A DNA stretch of 64,000 nt from Neoaquamicrobium sediminum (GCF_013240295.1 NZ_JABETK010000003.1:496001-560000), one strand, 5' to 3'; counted from the first letter of the stretch, positions 48,287-58,322 are shown. Numbers and translations: made by a program. Notes: generated by a model not told the origin, from the letters alone.

Positions 48287-48565
48287 ATGGCCAAGACGGT
48301 GAGCAGAGAGTTTCATTTGCAAATGGAAGGATATGGCCTGACCACGGCAGAAATCCACTATCACATGCCGGACCATCCCAGCCTTCTTCAGCTCTATGTC
48401 TGGCAGGAATACGACCTTGCGCCCGGCTTCCCCGAACTGCGCGGGTTCCTGGAATACTGGCGCGAGACGCTGGAAGGGCCGCTTCATTCCGTGCGCGTCG
48501 CCCACCACCGTCTGATCAGACCATCGGAATGGAGGGCCGTCGACGGCATCATATCAGTTCATTGA
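48287..48565 (+). CDS. usg: Usg family protein
   Basis: 92 residues: REFHLQMEGYGLTTAEIHYH, MPDHPSLLQLYVWQEYDLAP, FPELRGFLEYWRETLEGPLH, SVRVAHHRLIRPSEWRAVDG. This is a full-length Usg protein, a small alphaproteobacterial family of unknown function. ATG at 48287 is seven bases from GGAG. It follows the previous gene by 27 bases. A decayed partial copy lies at 40516-40722. Confidence 0.9.
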   Translation: MAKTVSREFHLQMEGYGLTTAEIHYHMPDHPSLLQLYVWQEYDLAPGFPELRGFLEYWRETLEGPLHSVRVAHHRLIRPSEWRAVDGIISVH

Positions 48566-48923
48566 GGGACAAGGTCGGCGGTAGGCCGAGCGACAGACGG
48601 CTTAGGGTGCGTCGCTGCGCAGCGGATGCCTTGTGACCACCGATATTGCCGCAGTTCCATCAGGTCTTTCCGAGGATACAATTGCGTCCGCTTTGCTAAG
48701 AAGGTGCCGGCCTCGCCCCTAGCTCTGCTATCCAGCCACGCGCACTCCGCCGCTGGGAGCAGTGTGGACCTGGTCAATGACGGTTTGCAGGGCGTTCGGC
48801 ACAAAAGCACCCGCGTGTTTCTTATCGCCGCAACAGAGATATGCCTTTCAACGCAGATAAGGCAGCAGCCAGACGATGTAGAGTTCTTGTTCGTCCTCCA
48901 CCGATAACGGCCGATCGCACCGC
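48566..48923. other. Gene-free stretch
   Basis: About 360 bases between convergent genes. I see no coding frame with support, no repeat and no T-run terminator. Confidence 0.45.
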
Positions 48924-49130
48924 TTAGGTGTGTCGGCTCTCGCCGCCTTCCCTTTGGTCTGCGTTTCGGGCTTGCCGCTGACGGCTCCAGGTTTGAACCA
49001 GCATCTCAGCTCGCGCTTCACGGTCTGCAGGACCTTCGTCAGGAGCTTCCGAGCGCCGTAACTCCTCGCACATCAAAGCGAGATCGCGCGGTGTGAATAT
49101 ACCATTGTTAACGGGTTTGGCGGACATCAT
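48924..49130 (-). CDS. Small polar conserved-looking protein
   Basis: 68 residues: MMSAKPVNNGIFTPRDLALM, CEELRRSEAPDEGPADREAR, AEMLVQTWSRQRQARNADQR. The FTPRDLALMCEELRR start resembles the FxPEDLxxM opening of small rhizobial proteins. GGAG at 49137-49140 supports a start at 49130 (or 49127). Function unknown. Confidence 0.5.
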   Translation of the reverse strand: MMSAKPVNNGIFTPRDLALMCEELRRSEAPDEGPADREARAEMLVQTWSRQRQARNADQREGGESRHT

Positions 49131-49565
49131 AGCCATCTCCGAACCTTTGGGGCGAGAGCATGATGGTCGCAAACAGCCGTCAGCGCCCTTAGAAGATGGC
49201 TGACGATGCACCCAGTCTCACAGATTGCGGGCTTGCTGGCCAGTCACTTCATATTACGGTCGGTGGGCAGCCTGGGGGTTCACGCAGGATATTATGTTCT
49301 GTCACTGTTGAGATAACTGGTTCGCACTCTTAACGCGTTACCTGCTTCAGTTGGAAGAAATGCCGGGGACATCGGCGTTGCGGTCATATCACGTCAGTTC
49401 GCCGCCCCTGCGCCTGATGTGAACTCTGCAGCCTACGACCCCTGACTGGCAACCTCGGCTTTGTGAAACAACCGCTGCGCACCCAACTAAGGTTTCGGCC
49501 CTTGGCGGGAGGCCGCCTCGGATACTGATCGACGCTTCCCAGCACCGTTCGACGTGTTGCTATAA
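49131..49565. other. Gene-free stretch
   Basis: About 435 bases with no supported gene. It would hold the promoter of the leftward small gene. No repeat or terminator was noticed. Confidence 0.4.
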
Positions 49566-49878
49566 CTAACGGTCGTCGCGTTTAATGAATTGATGCCTGT
49601 TATCCAGAACACCGGGCTTCTCAGGCAGGACAGCCAGAGCCAGCCCCGCGTCATCGAAGATACGAAACCACTCATCCCATCCCACGAGCTCGAACCCGCC
49701 GGCATGGAGGTCGCTCCGCTTGATCCTGATCTTCCTAGGCCACTTGATCGAAGGCGATAAGGAGATGCGGTTGAACGCCCGGTTGTGACGACACATCGAC
49801 TACGGCTGGCACGCCCATGCGTGCCGCTGCCCAAGCTCGTATCGCATTGTGGTCCGTCAAGATCTGCTGTCTAGCCAT
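49566..49878 (-). CDS. Small conserved protein, one extra base
   Basis: MARQQILTDHNAIRAWAAAR, MGVPAVVDVSSQPGVQPHLL begins after GGAGGGCACT at 49878. The second half, KIRIKRSDLHAGGFELVGWD, EWFRIFDDAGLALAVLPEKP, is in another frame; removing one base near 49735 joins them to about 103 residues. The TDHxAIRxWAxxRxGxPA and WDEWFxxFDxxxLAL pattern belongs to small proteins of unknown function common in rhizobia. Confidence 0.6.
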
Positions 49879-50186
49879 AGTGCCCTCCTGCCGTGGAAGC
49901 ACAACCAACCGTGCCCACTCATCCTTGCTTTGGGACATTTCGTCTACTGCACCGCATCCTGGGAAGAGGCGAAGACATCACACTTCGTCGAAACGACTTC
50001 CTTCGCACGAAGGCCTTCGCGACAGGGCGGCCTCGTCATCATCATTTGGCAACGCCTCGTCTGTCAACGGCGGAGCAAAAACCGGCCATTGGGCGGCGCA
50101 AAACCAGGCCACTGGCGCTGCTGCGAGCGGGGAACGTCGGGAGGGCGTAGCCCGACCAGAGTTTTCCGCTCGCAGCAGCGGCGATC

Positions 50187-50957
50187 TTATTGGTGAGGGT
50201 TGGGGGTTTTTCGTGCCCGGCTTTGCGCGAGGCGATAGCTGTCGCCGTTCATCTCGAGGATGCTGACGTGGTGGGTCAGCCGGTCGAGGAGTGCGCCTGT
50301 GAGGCGCTCGGAACCGAAGGTTTGGGTCCATTCGTCGAAGGGCAGATTGCTGGTGATCAGGGTGGAGCCACGCTCGTAACGCTGCGAGATCAGCTCGAAC
50401 AACAGCTCGGCGCCGGTTTTGGAGAGCGGCACGAAGCCCAGCTCGTCGATGATGAGCAGCTTGTAGCCCGCCATCTGCTTCTGGAAGCGCAGAAGACGGC
50501 GTTCGTCGCGCGCCTCCATCATCTCGCTGACGAGCGCGGCCGCTGTGGTGAAGCCGACGGACAATCCCTTCTGGCAGGCCGCCAGGCCGAGGCCGATCGC
50601 GACGTGGGTCTTGCCCGTGCCGCTGGGGCCGAGCGCGATGACGTTCTCGCGGCGCTCGATCCATTCGCACCGCGCCAGTTCCAGCACCAGCATCTTGTTG
50701 AGCTTCGGGATGGCGGCGAAGTCGAAGCTGTCGAGGCTTTTTGCGGCGGGGAACTTTGCCGCCTTGATGCGGCGTTCGACCATCCGCCGTTCCCGATCGA
50801 TCAGTTCCAGCTCGACCAGCCGGGCAAGGTAGCGGACATGATCCACGCCCTCGACCGCACATTGCCGGGCAAGTTTGTGGTGCTCACGCAGGAAGGTCGG
50901 CAGCTTCAAGGTCTTGAGGTGGTGGGCGAGCAGGAGTTCTGGAGCATCGCTGCTCAT
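50187..50957 (-). CDS. istB: IS21 helper ATPase IstB (copy 2)
   Basis: 256 residues with the same Walker A (GPSGTGKTH) and Walker B (LLIIDELGF) as copy 1. It differs by ARDERRLLR for ARDEGRLLR and KTPNPHQ for KTANPHQ at the end. Intact frame; overlaps istA by ATGA. Confidence 0.94.
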   Translation of the reverse strand: MSSDAPELLLAHHLKTLKLPTFLREHHKLARQCAVEGVDHVRYLARLVELELIDRERRMVERRIKAAKFPAAKSLDSFDFAAIPKLNKMLVLELARCEWIERRENVIALGPSGTGKTHVAIGLGLAACQKGLSVGFTTAAALVSEMMEARDERRLLRFQKQMAGYKLLIIDELGFVPLSKTGAELLFELISQRYERGSTLITSNLPFDEWTQTFGSERLTGALLDRLTHHVSILEMNGDSYRLAQSRARKTPNPHQ

Positions 50958-52446
50958 GCCGGTTCCTCCTTACGGTCCAGCAGGCGCATATAGGCCTTGG
51001 CCGACGTCTTCTCGACAGTGGCTCTGGGCAGATAGGGATAGATGTCGAGGTCCAGCTTTGGTGGCCTGCGTTCGGCCCGGCACAGGACGAGGTGCTTCAC
51101 GGCGTCGAAGCTGATGGCGCCCAGATGCAGCGCCCGCTTCACGGCTGCGTGCAGATCGGCCAGATCGAAGCTTTCCATCAGGCGCAGCACCTGCACATAG
51201 GCGCGCCGGCCCTGCTTGCCCATCCGTGCTTCCATGAGGCGGCGCAGTGTCGTGAACGCCTCCGGCAATTCCCAGCCCTGTAGCGGTGCCGCTTGGTCGA
51301 GCGCGTTGATCTTCTGCTCGATCAGCGGCAGGTAATGCAGTGGATCGAAGACAACCTCCTCGCGCTCATAGCTGCGCGGATGACGGGCAATGATCCCCCG
51401 CCGCAGCCAATCACCACCTCGCCGACATAGCCACGGATCCAGACGTCCTGGTGGCCGTAGGCGACCGGGACGGAGTAGTCGTTGGTCCTGTAGCGCACCA
51501 GCGCCTGCGAAGTGACCCGACCGCTGGCATGGTCGCAAGCATCGAAGGGTGATGCCGGCAGTGGGCGCATCGCCACCAGATCGCGCAGCAAGCGTTCGCC
51601 GATCGTCTCGCTCTCGCCGCGCAGCCGGTCACCCTGGCGCTTGCGGCACTGCTACTCGAGCCACAGATTGAACTCGTCCCACGATGCAAAGTGCGGAATC
51701 GGCACCATGAAGTTGCGGCGCACATAGCCGACCAGACCTTCGACGCTGCCCTTGTCATTGCCCTTGCCGGGGCGGCCGTAACGATCCCGGATCAGATAGT
51801 GGGACAGGAAGCCGCTGAACAGCGTTGCCCGCTTGCGCGTGCCGTCGGGCAGGATCTTCGCCACCAGGCAGCGGTCGTTGTCGTAGACAATCGACTGCGG
51901 CACGGCGCCGAAGAAGGCGAACGCATGGATATGGCCGTCCACCCACGCTTCGGCCACCGCCGCAGGATAGGCGCGCACATAGCAGGCATCGCTGTGCGGC
52001 AGATCGAGCACGAAGAAGTGCGCCTTCTGCTCAACGCCGCCGATGACAACGACAGCCTCCCCGAAGTCGGCCTGTGCGTGCCCCGCCGGGTGCGCCAGCG
52101 GCACGAACATCTCCTGGCCGCGCCGATCCCGCTCGCGCATATAGTCCTTGATGATCGTGTAGCCGCCGGCAAACCCGTGCTCGTCGCGCAGCCGGTCGAA
52201 CACCCGCTTGGCCGTATGGCGCTGCTTGCGCGGGACCGCACGGTCCGCATCAAGCCACCGATCGATGACAGCGATGAACGCGTCCAGCTTCGGACGCCGA
52301 ACCGGAGCCTGCCGCCGATAGCCCGGCGGAACCGAATACGCCATCATCTTGCGAACCGTGTCGCGCGAGATGCCGAAATGCCTTGCTGCCTCGCGCTGGC
52401 TCATGCCTCCGTCGCAAGCCACGCGAACCTTCAGATATAATTCCAC
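50954..52446 (-). pseudogene. istA: IS21 transposase IstA (copy 2; nonsense codon and frame break)
   Basis: Same protein as copy 1, but a GAG codon has become TAG near 51651 (the frame ends NLWLE), removing the C-terminal 40 percent. The frame break in the five-G run (near 51395) is shared with copy 1. DDE residues lie before the stop. This copy cannot make full-length IstA. Confidence 0.85.
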
Positions 52447-52568
52447 GGTGTAGATCCCTATTCCCTCCCTGCGCCACGCAGAAAAGGGAAAAAGTGGACG
52501 ACTTTTACGCCGCCCGCAGCCGGACAATCCCGCCGCTACCGTGGTCTAGTTTTCCACCGCCGTTCTCA

Positions 52569-52690
52569 ACCTGGCGCAGTTTCGCGACAATCTCTTCGGG
52601 CTTGTGCTTCTTCTGGGGCATTCCAACGTCCTCTCTAAAGGCTCAATAGCCTACTTCAGGGAGGACCACTTTTCAGGGGGCAGACCACCA
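52569..52690 (-). pseudogene. IS3-family left end and first 17 codons of orfA
   Basis: Begins MPQKKHKPEEIVAKLRQ at 52621, a typical IS3 OrfA opening, and is cut by the IS21 copy. Upstream DNA includes CTGCCCCCTGAAAAGTGGTC, which looks like the terminal repeat of that element. The rest of the element is not found on the other side of the IS21 copy, so sequence was lost or moved. Confidence 0.7.
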
Positions 52691-52803
52691 CGATACTCTA
52701 CCTGCAAACCCAAAACCGCGTGGTCGCAGTCAGTCTGGTTGCTTAAGGACAAAGATTGGGAATAAGTTATTCGACGCCAACCTTTAATGAGGCGGAGTTT
52801 CTC

Positions 52804-52881
52804 TCCGCCTATTATGGCCGCCACGACGGCCGAGAAAGCAAGGCCAAGCTTGCGCGAAATCTTGAGATTGGTGAAAGACAC
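52804..52881 (-). pseudogene. Methyl-accepting chemotaxis protein, N-terminal scrap
   Basis: From a GTG at 52881: SFTNLKISRKLGLAFSAVVA, AII. This is the standard cytoplasmic start and first membrane helix of many rhizobial chemoreceptors. Homology ends after about 26 codons where the sequence meets unrelated DNA near 52800. Confidence 0.6.
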
Positions 52882-53314
52882 TTTCAGCACCGTCGTACGG
52901 TACCGGCAGTCTGCCGACACTCCCCCACGCATCGAAGGTGATGCGCGAATGCGACTATCGCCGGTCTCGCCTAGCAAGTTGCTAATACAATCCACCAGCG
53001 AACGTCATATGGGTCGCTTCAGATGCCACAGGTTGTTCGACAACGCACCGCTGGTTCATCCGCGTTTTCGGCTGCGCTCGCGTCTGGATCGAGCACAAAT
53101 CATAGGAGACTTCGTGCCGGGCTCATGTCGCTTGGATTCCAGAAGGAGCAGAAAGGTTCCTCTTCGTTAGGCTCTTCTGGCGGAGACTGACGGCATTGCC
53201 TGCGGCTTCGCCCAGATTACGCATCGTCAACTCGGCGCTCTGCTCCGCTCAAGGATTCCTTAGCTAATAGGTGGCAGCGTTCGAGGGAACAATAATGATA
53301 AGAAGCTTGTCCGG
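52882..53314. other. Gene-free stretch ahead of the signalling module
   Basis: About 430 bases. A minus-strand patch at 53115-53235 (reading MRNLGEAAGNAVSLRQKS) is protein-like but isolated. No promoter for the rightward gene at 53315 could be fixed by eye. Confidence 0.35.
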
Positions 53315-55534
53315 ATGCTTACTAGTTTAGGACATCCCAGTCGCCTGCGCTTTCTTCTACGCATCGTGCTTCCATTCGCTGCGTTGGCAGTCATGCTCAA
53401 CGTCGTCGCGGCCGGGTTCTTGTACTGGTCAACCGCCGAAGCCGATCGGATCTCGACGGATCGCCAGAGGGCGCTCGTCGACCTTGTCGTTTCACAGCTT
53501 AGGGAAACCGTCGCGCACGACCAAGAGAGCGTGACGGTTTGGGATGACGCAGTTGAGGGTGTTCGGAAACGCGATCTCGGCTGGATCGACGTTAACCTTG
53601 GTAGCTGGATGAACAGCTACTTCGGTCACGACGGCGCATACATCCTCGATCCTCACGACGAACCCATCTACGCCTCGATTGGCGGGGGCGTGGTCGATCC
53701 GGCCAAGCTTTATGAGATTTGGAGCCGAGCGGGACCGCTTGCAAGCAACTTGAGACGCAGGTTGCGCGATGGGGACGAGGAGGGAATTTCTGACCAAGTG
53801 CTTTCAATTGGCACCTCGGACATCGCGGTTGCTGGCGGACGTCCCGCGATCGTGAGTGTGAAACCGATTGTGTCAGATAGCGGTGAGATCGAGCAGATCG
53901 CCGGCGAGGAATACCTCCACATTGCGGTGCGCTATCTGGATGGCACGTTGCTTCAGGAATTGCAGGACAGCTACCTGCTCGATGGTTTGCGCTTTACTTG
54001 GGATGATGCGGTGGCGGCGGACGAAGCAGCAAGCCCGCTGACCAATTCTGCAGGAAATGTCATGGGCTACTATATCTGGAGGCCCTACCGCCCCGGATCG
54101 ATCGTCTTTGGCAGCGTCTGGCCGATTTTGGTAGGCCTCTTCGTGATAGGCATGGCAGCGCTCTCGGTATTGCTCCTCGTTCTTCGCCGTCGCTCTCTCT
54201 CGCTCAACCGGAGTCAGGCTGAAATCAGGCATATCGCATGGCATGACGGGCTTACGGGACTGCCAAACCGGATTCACTTCGAACATCGCCTGCAGGAGGC
54301 TGTGACGACGGCTGCCGATCGGGGCCACATGATAGCGCTGCTTTATCTCGACCTCGACAGATTCAAAGAAGTCAATGACACGCTGGGCCACCCGGCAGGG
54401 GACGTGCTGTTGCGCGAGTTCTCGGACCGTCTCAGCCGGGCCGTTGATCCCGCGGACACTGTTGCGCGGCTGGGCGGAGACGAGTTCACCATCATCCTGC
54501 GCAATGTGGATAGCGAGGAGGCGATCGAGCAGCTCTGTAGCAAGCTGGTGGAGAGTGCACGCCATCCCTTTCATCTCTCTGACACCCAGATTTTCGTGGG
54601 CGTCAGCATTGGCGTTGCTGTGGGGCGGGCGGGAGAGGTGGATGCGATCGATCTCACCCGTCAGGCGGACATGGCGCTTTACGCGGCCAAGAAGAACGGC
54701 CGCAGTGGCTATGCCGTATTCACTACAGACTTGGAGACGCTGCTCACCGAGCGACGGGAATTGGAGCGAGATCTTCGCAAGGCTCTGGACTTGCCCGAGC
54801 AATTCCAAATCCACTACCAGCCGCTGTTCGAAGCCAAGAGCAGGAAGTTGGTGGGAGTTGAGGCGCTTCTTCGCTGGCAGCATCCCGTTCGGGGCGCTGT
54901 TGGTCCGGATGTCTTCATTCCCCTGGCCGAAGAAGCGGGATTGATCGACAGATTGGGTGAAATCGTGCTCAGAGGTGCGTGCACCGCTGCGTGCGGGTGG
55001 CCTGTTGAAACGTTGGCTGTAAATGCTTCTGCCGTAGAATTGGCAAACCCGGCCTACGCGATGCGTGTAACAAACATCCTGATGGCGACTGGCCTTAGTC
55101 CGAACCGGCTCGAACTCGAGGTCACCGAGACCGCCATGTCTGACATGGATGGCGTCAGCCGAGCGAACGTCGCTGCGCTGAGAAAGCTCGGCGTTCGTTT
55201 TGCGTTGGATGATTTCGGCACCGGATTTTCTTCGCTGGGGCGGCTTCAGCAGCTGGATGTGGATCGCATCAAGATCGACCGCAGTTTTATTAGCGGGTTC
55301 GGATCCGGGAATGGTGACGAAGCCATTGTCCGAGCGATTGTCGATTTGGCCAAGGCGAGAGGTCTGAGAACGACGGGAGAGGGCGTGGAGACAGCAGAAC
55401 AAAGCAGCTTCCTCGCCGAAATCGGATGTGACGAACTGCAGGGCTTTTTGATGGGCCGGCCACTTTCGCAAGATGCGCTGCAGGACGTTTTTTTTTCGAA
55501 TGAGACGAATAATAGAACGAGATCTCACTTCTGA
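53315..55534 (+). CDS. CHASE4-like sensor with GGDEF and EAL domains
   Basis: 739 residues. Membrane helices at about 15-40 and 265-290 enclose a periplasmic CHASE4-type sensor (ETVAHDQESVTVWDDAVEGV). The GGDEF domain (about 300-470) keeps its active site LGGDEFTII and DLDRFKEVNDTLGH; the inhibitory RxxD site is replaced (DPAD). The EAL domain (about 480-730) keeps its metal and catalytic residues: VEALLRWQHP, AVNASAVEL, ELEVTETAM, ALDDFGTGFSSL, VDRIKIDRSFI, TGEGVET, LQGFLMGRP. Both making and breaking of cyclic di-GMP are possible. No clear ribosome site precedes 53315. Intact. Confidence 0.94.
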   Translation: MLTSLGHPSRLRFLLRIVLPFAALAVMLNVVAAGFLYWSTAEADRISTDRQRALVDLVVSQLRETVAHDQESVTVWDDAVEGVRKRDLGWIDVNLGSWMNSYFGHDGAYILDPHDEPIYASIGGGVVDPAKLYEIWSRAGPLASNLRRRLRDGDEEGISDQVLSIGTSDIAVAGGRPAIVSVKPIVSDSGEIEQIAGEEYLHIAVRYLDGTLLQELQDSYLLDGLRFTWDDAVAADEAASPLTNSAGNVMGYYIWRPYRPGSIVFGSVWPILVGLFVIGMAALSVLLLVLRRRSLSLNRSQAEIRHIAWHDGLTGLPNRIHFEHRLQEAVTTAADRGHMIALLYLDLDRFKEVNDTLGHPAGDVLLREFSDRLSRAVDPADTVARLGGDEFTIILRNVDSEEAIEQLCSKLVESARHPFHLSDTQIFVGVSIGVAVGRAGEVDAIDLTRQADMALYAAKKNGRSGYAVFTTDLETLLTERRELERDLRKALDLPEQFQIHYQPLFEAKSRKLVGVEALLRWQHPVRGAVGPDVFIPLAEEAGLIDRLGEIVLRGACTAACGWPVETLAVNASAVELANPAYAMRVTNILMATGLSPNRLELEVTETAMSDMDGVSRANVAALRKLGVRFALDDFGTGFSSLGRLQQLDVDRIKIDRSFISGFGSGNGDEAIVRAIVDLAKARGLRTTGEGVETAEQSSFLAEIGCDELQGFLMGRPLSQDALQDVFFSNETNNRTRSHF

Positions 55535-55780
55535 GAGACGGAAATGATCGCCTGTAGAGGTCGCTGCAACTATAGTGTCTGACGCCCGACACTAGGACGT
55601 CTGACTCCGTTGGCGCCCGCCAAGTGCGAACTCGGCTTTCCGACCCCCGATTCTTGTTGTCTGCGCTGACGAGCGCCGTCGCCAAAAGCCACGATCCTCG
55701 ATCGATCAGCCCGCGATACGTCAAATCTTGCGGACAGGCATGGGGATCACATGGCATAGAGGCTCCAAACGAGGAACGTG
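55535..55780. other. Spacer before the kaiC-like gene
   Basis: About 245 bases with no gene seen; GAGGAAC precedes the kaiC-like start. Confidence 0.4.
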
Positions 55781-57286
55781 ATGTCAAAAGATCAACCATT
55801 CGATGCCGCGCCGATCAGTTCTGGGGTTCCTGGACTGGACCACATTTTGCGGGGAGGTTTTGCCGCCGGTCGATCCCATCTCGTGGAAGGTCGGCCTGGA
55901 TGCGGCAAGACAACGATTGGCCTGCAGTTTCTGATTGACGGCCGAAATCAAGGTGAGAGGTGTCTCTACATCACCTTGTCCGAAAGCAAACGAGAGCTTC
56001 TATCAGTCGCCGAACGACACAATTTTGATCTTAAAGGCATCGAGATTTTCGAACTGGTGCCACCCGAACTGAGCCTTGATGCGGGCAAGCGACAAACCCT
56101 GGTTCATTCATCGGATCTTGAGCTCGGGGAAACCGTTCAAATGGCACTCGATGAAATCGAGCGCTTGATGCCCGACCGCGTTGTGTTCGATTCGCTGTCT
56201 GAAATCCGCCTTTTGTCTCAGGGGTCGCTCCGCTACCGGCGTCAGGTTCTGGCGCTTAAGAGTTTCTTCCTTCTCAACCGCTGCACGGTCTTGATGCTGG
56301 ACGACCTGACCGGAGAGAACGACGACCTCAACCTCCATAGTGTCTGTCACGGTGTCATACGTCTCGAACAGCTTGTTCCAATCTTTGGTGGAGAAAGGCG
56401 GCGGCTTCGCGTGGTGAAGATGCGTGGTGTGCAGATACGCGGCGGGTACCACGACTTCGTCATCCGACCGGGAGGGGTTACGGTTTTTCCGCGACTGATA
56501 GCTGCCGAACACGCCGTGGCGCTCGGTGGCGACGAACTACCGAGCGGTACGAAGCTTGATAGTTTGCTCAAGGGCGGATTGGCTCGGGGAACGACGACGT
56601 TGCTTATGGGTCCCTCCGGGACCGGGAAGTCGTCGATCGCATTGTCGTATGTCTATCAAGCGCTTCGCGGAGGTGAACCCTGCTACTTCGTCGTCTTCGA
56701 CGAGGCGCTACGGATTGTTTTGGAGCGTGCTGCCGGTATGGGCATGCCGCTTGAGGTATTTCTGGAAAGTGGCCTGCTGCAGATTGACCAAGTCGATCCG
56801 GCTGAGCTTTCACCAGGAGAACTGGCAAATCGTATCCAACGTGCAGTGGAAGAGCGCGGAACGAAGGTCGTGGTGATAGACAGTCTGACTGGATATCTCA
56901 ACGCCATGCCGGAGGAGCAGTTTCTGGTCCTGCAAATGCATGAGATCAGCACGTACCTGAACCAAAGGGGCGTGGTGACGTTACTGCTTCTCGCAAATCA
57001 TGGTTTGGTGGGCCCAATGAGCGTATCCGTCGATCTGACTTATTTGAGCGACACTGTTGTCCTGCTCAGATATTTCGAAGCGCATGGCCGCATCCGCCGG
57101 GCAGTTTCGGTAGTCAAGAAACGCACGGGTGCACATGAAGATACGATCCGGGAGTTTGCATTCTCGTCGAAAGGCCTGTCGGTTGGCGAAGCTCTGACCA
57201 AATTCTCGGGCGTCCTGACTGGGGTGCCTACCTATCACGGAGCTGAAGAGCACCTCATGGACCAGATGCCTTCCAGTGACGATTGA
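55781..57286 (+). CDS. KaiC-like circadian-clock-family ATPase
   Basis: 501 residues in two RecA-like halves. CI: SSGVPGLDHILRGGF, Walker A EGRPGCGKTTIGLQF, ITLSESKREL, Walker B MPDRVVFDSLSEIRLL, VVKMRGVQIRGG. CII: LPSGTKLDSLLKGGL, Walker A MGPSGTGKSSIALSY, FVVFDEALRIVLERA, Walker B VVVIDSLTGYLNAMP, VVKKRTGAHED. The double-glutamate seen in cyanobacterial KaiC is SES in CI and DE in CII. There is no kaiB or kaiA nearby. It overlaps the downstream histidine kinase gene by 11 bases, so the two are probably partners in stress or c-di-GMP-linked signalling. The start at 55781 follows GAGGAAC. Intact. Confidence 0.93.
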   Translation: MSKDQPFDAAPISSGVPGLDHILRGGFAAGRSHLVEGRPGCGKTTIGLQFLIDGRNQGERCLYITLSESKRELLSVAERHNFDLKGIEIFELVPPELSLDAGKRQTLVHSSDLELGETVQMALDEIERLMPDRVVFDSLSEIRLLSQGSLRYRRQVLALKSFFLLNRCTVLMLDDLTGENDDLNLHSVCHGVIRLEQLVPIFGGERRRLRVVKMRGVQIRGGYHDFVIRPGGVTVFPRLIAAEHAVALGGDELPSGTKLDSLLKGGLARGTTTLLMGPSGTGKSSIALSYVYQALRGGEPCYFVVFDEALRIVLERAAGMGMPLEVFLESGLLQIDQVDPAELSPGELANRIQRAVEERGTKVVVIDSLTGYLNAMPEEQFLVLQMHEISTYLNQRGVVTLLLLANHGLVGPMSVSVDLTYLSDTVVLLRYFEAHGRIRRAVSVVKKRTGAHEDTIREFAFSSKGLSVGEALTKFSGVLTGVPTYHGAEEHLMDQMPSSDD

Positions 57287-58322
57287 TCCTCACGATGTGC
57301 TGATTCTCGCACCAACGGGGCGCGATGCAAGTGTCGCGGCCTCCATCCTCGACGGTCATGGCTATTCATCCATCATATGCTCGACATTGGATGATGCTCT
57401 GGATGCCATTGAAGGCTGCTACTGCTTCGTCGTCTCCGAGGAGGCGCTGCTTTCGGAAGATCGAACCCGACTTGCGGGCTGGATCGCGGACCAGCCGGCG
57501 TGGTCCGACTACACGCTTGTCCTTTTGACCTGGCGCGGCACGCAACTCGATCAGCGCCTGGATTTCCTGATCGATAACGCCGTGACGCTCGAGCGCCCGT
57601 TCGGCCCTCAAGCACTGGGTGCGGCTGTCCGCTCGGCTGTTCGCGCGCGTAAACGACAACTGCAGGTCAAATCGTTCCTTGACGAACGTGACCGTGCAGA
57701 TGAAAGGCAAAAGCTCTTGATCCGGGAGCTTCACCATCGTGTGAAGAACACATTGGCAAACGTGCAGGCGGTTCTGGGTGCGACCGCGCGCTCCGCGGCG
57801 ACGGTACAGGATTTCCACCGGAGCTTTTCGGCACGTATTCATTCGCTTGCAAAAACGCACTCTTTTCTCACGGACGACTATTGGCAGCGCGCGTCCCTCC
57901 AGGAGATGCTGAAGGCCGAACTGTCGGTATACGACAACGATGCAAAACGTGTCCGACTCTCTGGGCCGGATGTGTTTCTGGTCGCCGATCAAGCGGTTCC
58001 ACTGGGCATGGCCATCCACGAGCTTGCTACAAACTCTGCGAAATACGGCTCGCTGTCGGCCGGTACCGGAATCGTTGACGTCGAATGGCACACAGATGCC
58101 TGCGCAGAAGGGGAAAGGCTGTCACTCTGGTGGCGGGAGAGCGACGGGCCCACAGTTATGCCACCCAGCCACGAAGGCTTCGGTACGATACTGATCGAGC
58201 GCGTGTTGAAAGTTCAACTCGAGGCCGATGTGAGCGTCGACTACCGAAGTTCAGGTCTGCAACTGACACTCTCTTTGGTGCTCATGCGCGAGCGACTTGT
58301 ACCCTCCTACGAAGGGCAATGA
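57276..58322 (+). CDS. HWE-family histidine kinase with N-terminal receiver-like domain
   Basis: 348 residues. Residues 5-125 look like a receiver fold (DVLILAPTGRDASVAASILD, LERPFGPQALGAAVRSAV), though the phosphorylatable Asp is not obvious. The kinase part shows the H box LLIRELHHRVKNTLANVQAV, the N box GMAIHELATNSAKYGSLSAG and the WxE motif LSLWWRESDGP that defines HWE kinases. GTG start within the end of the kaiC-like gene. KaiC-kinase operons of this form occur in several non-cyanobacterial lineages. No cognate regulator is adjacent. Intact. Confidence 0.9.
   Translation: MTIDPHDVLILAPTGRDASVAASILDGHGYSSIICSTLDDALDAIEGCYCFVVSEEALLSEDRTRLAGWIADQPAWSDYTLVLLTWRGTQLDQRLDFLIDNAVTLERPFGPQALGAAVRSAVRARKRQLQVKSFLDERDRADERQKLLIRELHHRVKNTLANVQAVLGATARSAATVQDFHRSFSARIHSLAKTHSFLTDDYWQRASLQEMLKAELSVYDNDAKRVRLSGPDVFLVADQAVPLGMAIHELATNSAKYGSLSAGTGIVDVEWHTDACAEGERLSLWWRESDGPTVMPPSHEGFGTILIERVLKVQLEADVSVDYRSSGLQLTLSLVLMRERLVPSYEGQ

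Larger units (their letters stand above)
50062..52568 (-). mobile_element. IS21-family insertion sequence, copy 2
   Basis: 2507 bp, same length and orientation as the element at 10789-13295, with only a few base differences. The ends are the same (TGTCAACGGCGG and, inverted, TGAGAACGGCGG). Flanks CGCCTCGTC and ACCTGGCG show no duplication. Its right end cuts an IS3 orfA after 17 codons. The two copies enclose about 36.8 kb in direct orientation. Confidence 0.92.

Noticed and set aside
53873..55528. A 551-codon open frame on the minus strand, and similar long antisense frames over groL, KaiC, the IS3 and IS21 copies
   Set aside because: They mirror strongly conserved genes on the other strand, have no ribosome sites and no recognisable domains; GC-rich codon bias produces such shadows.
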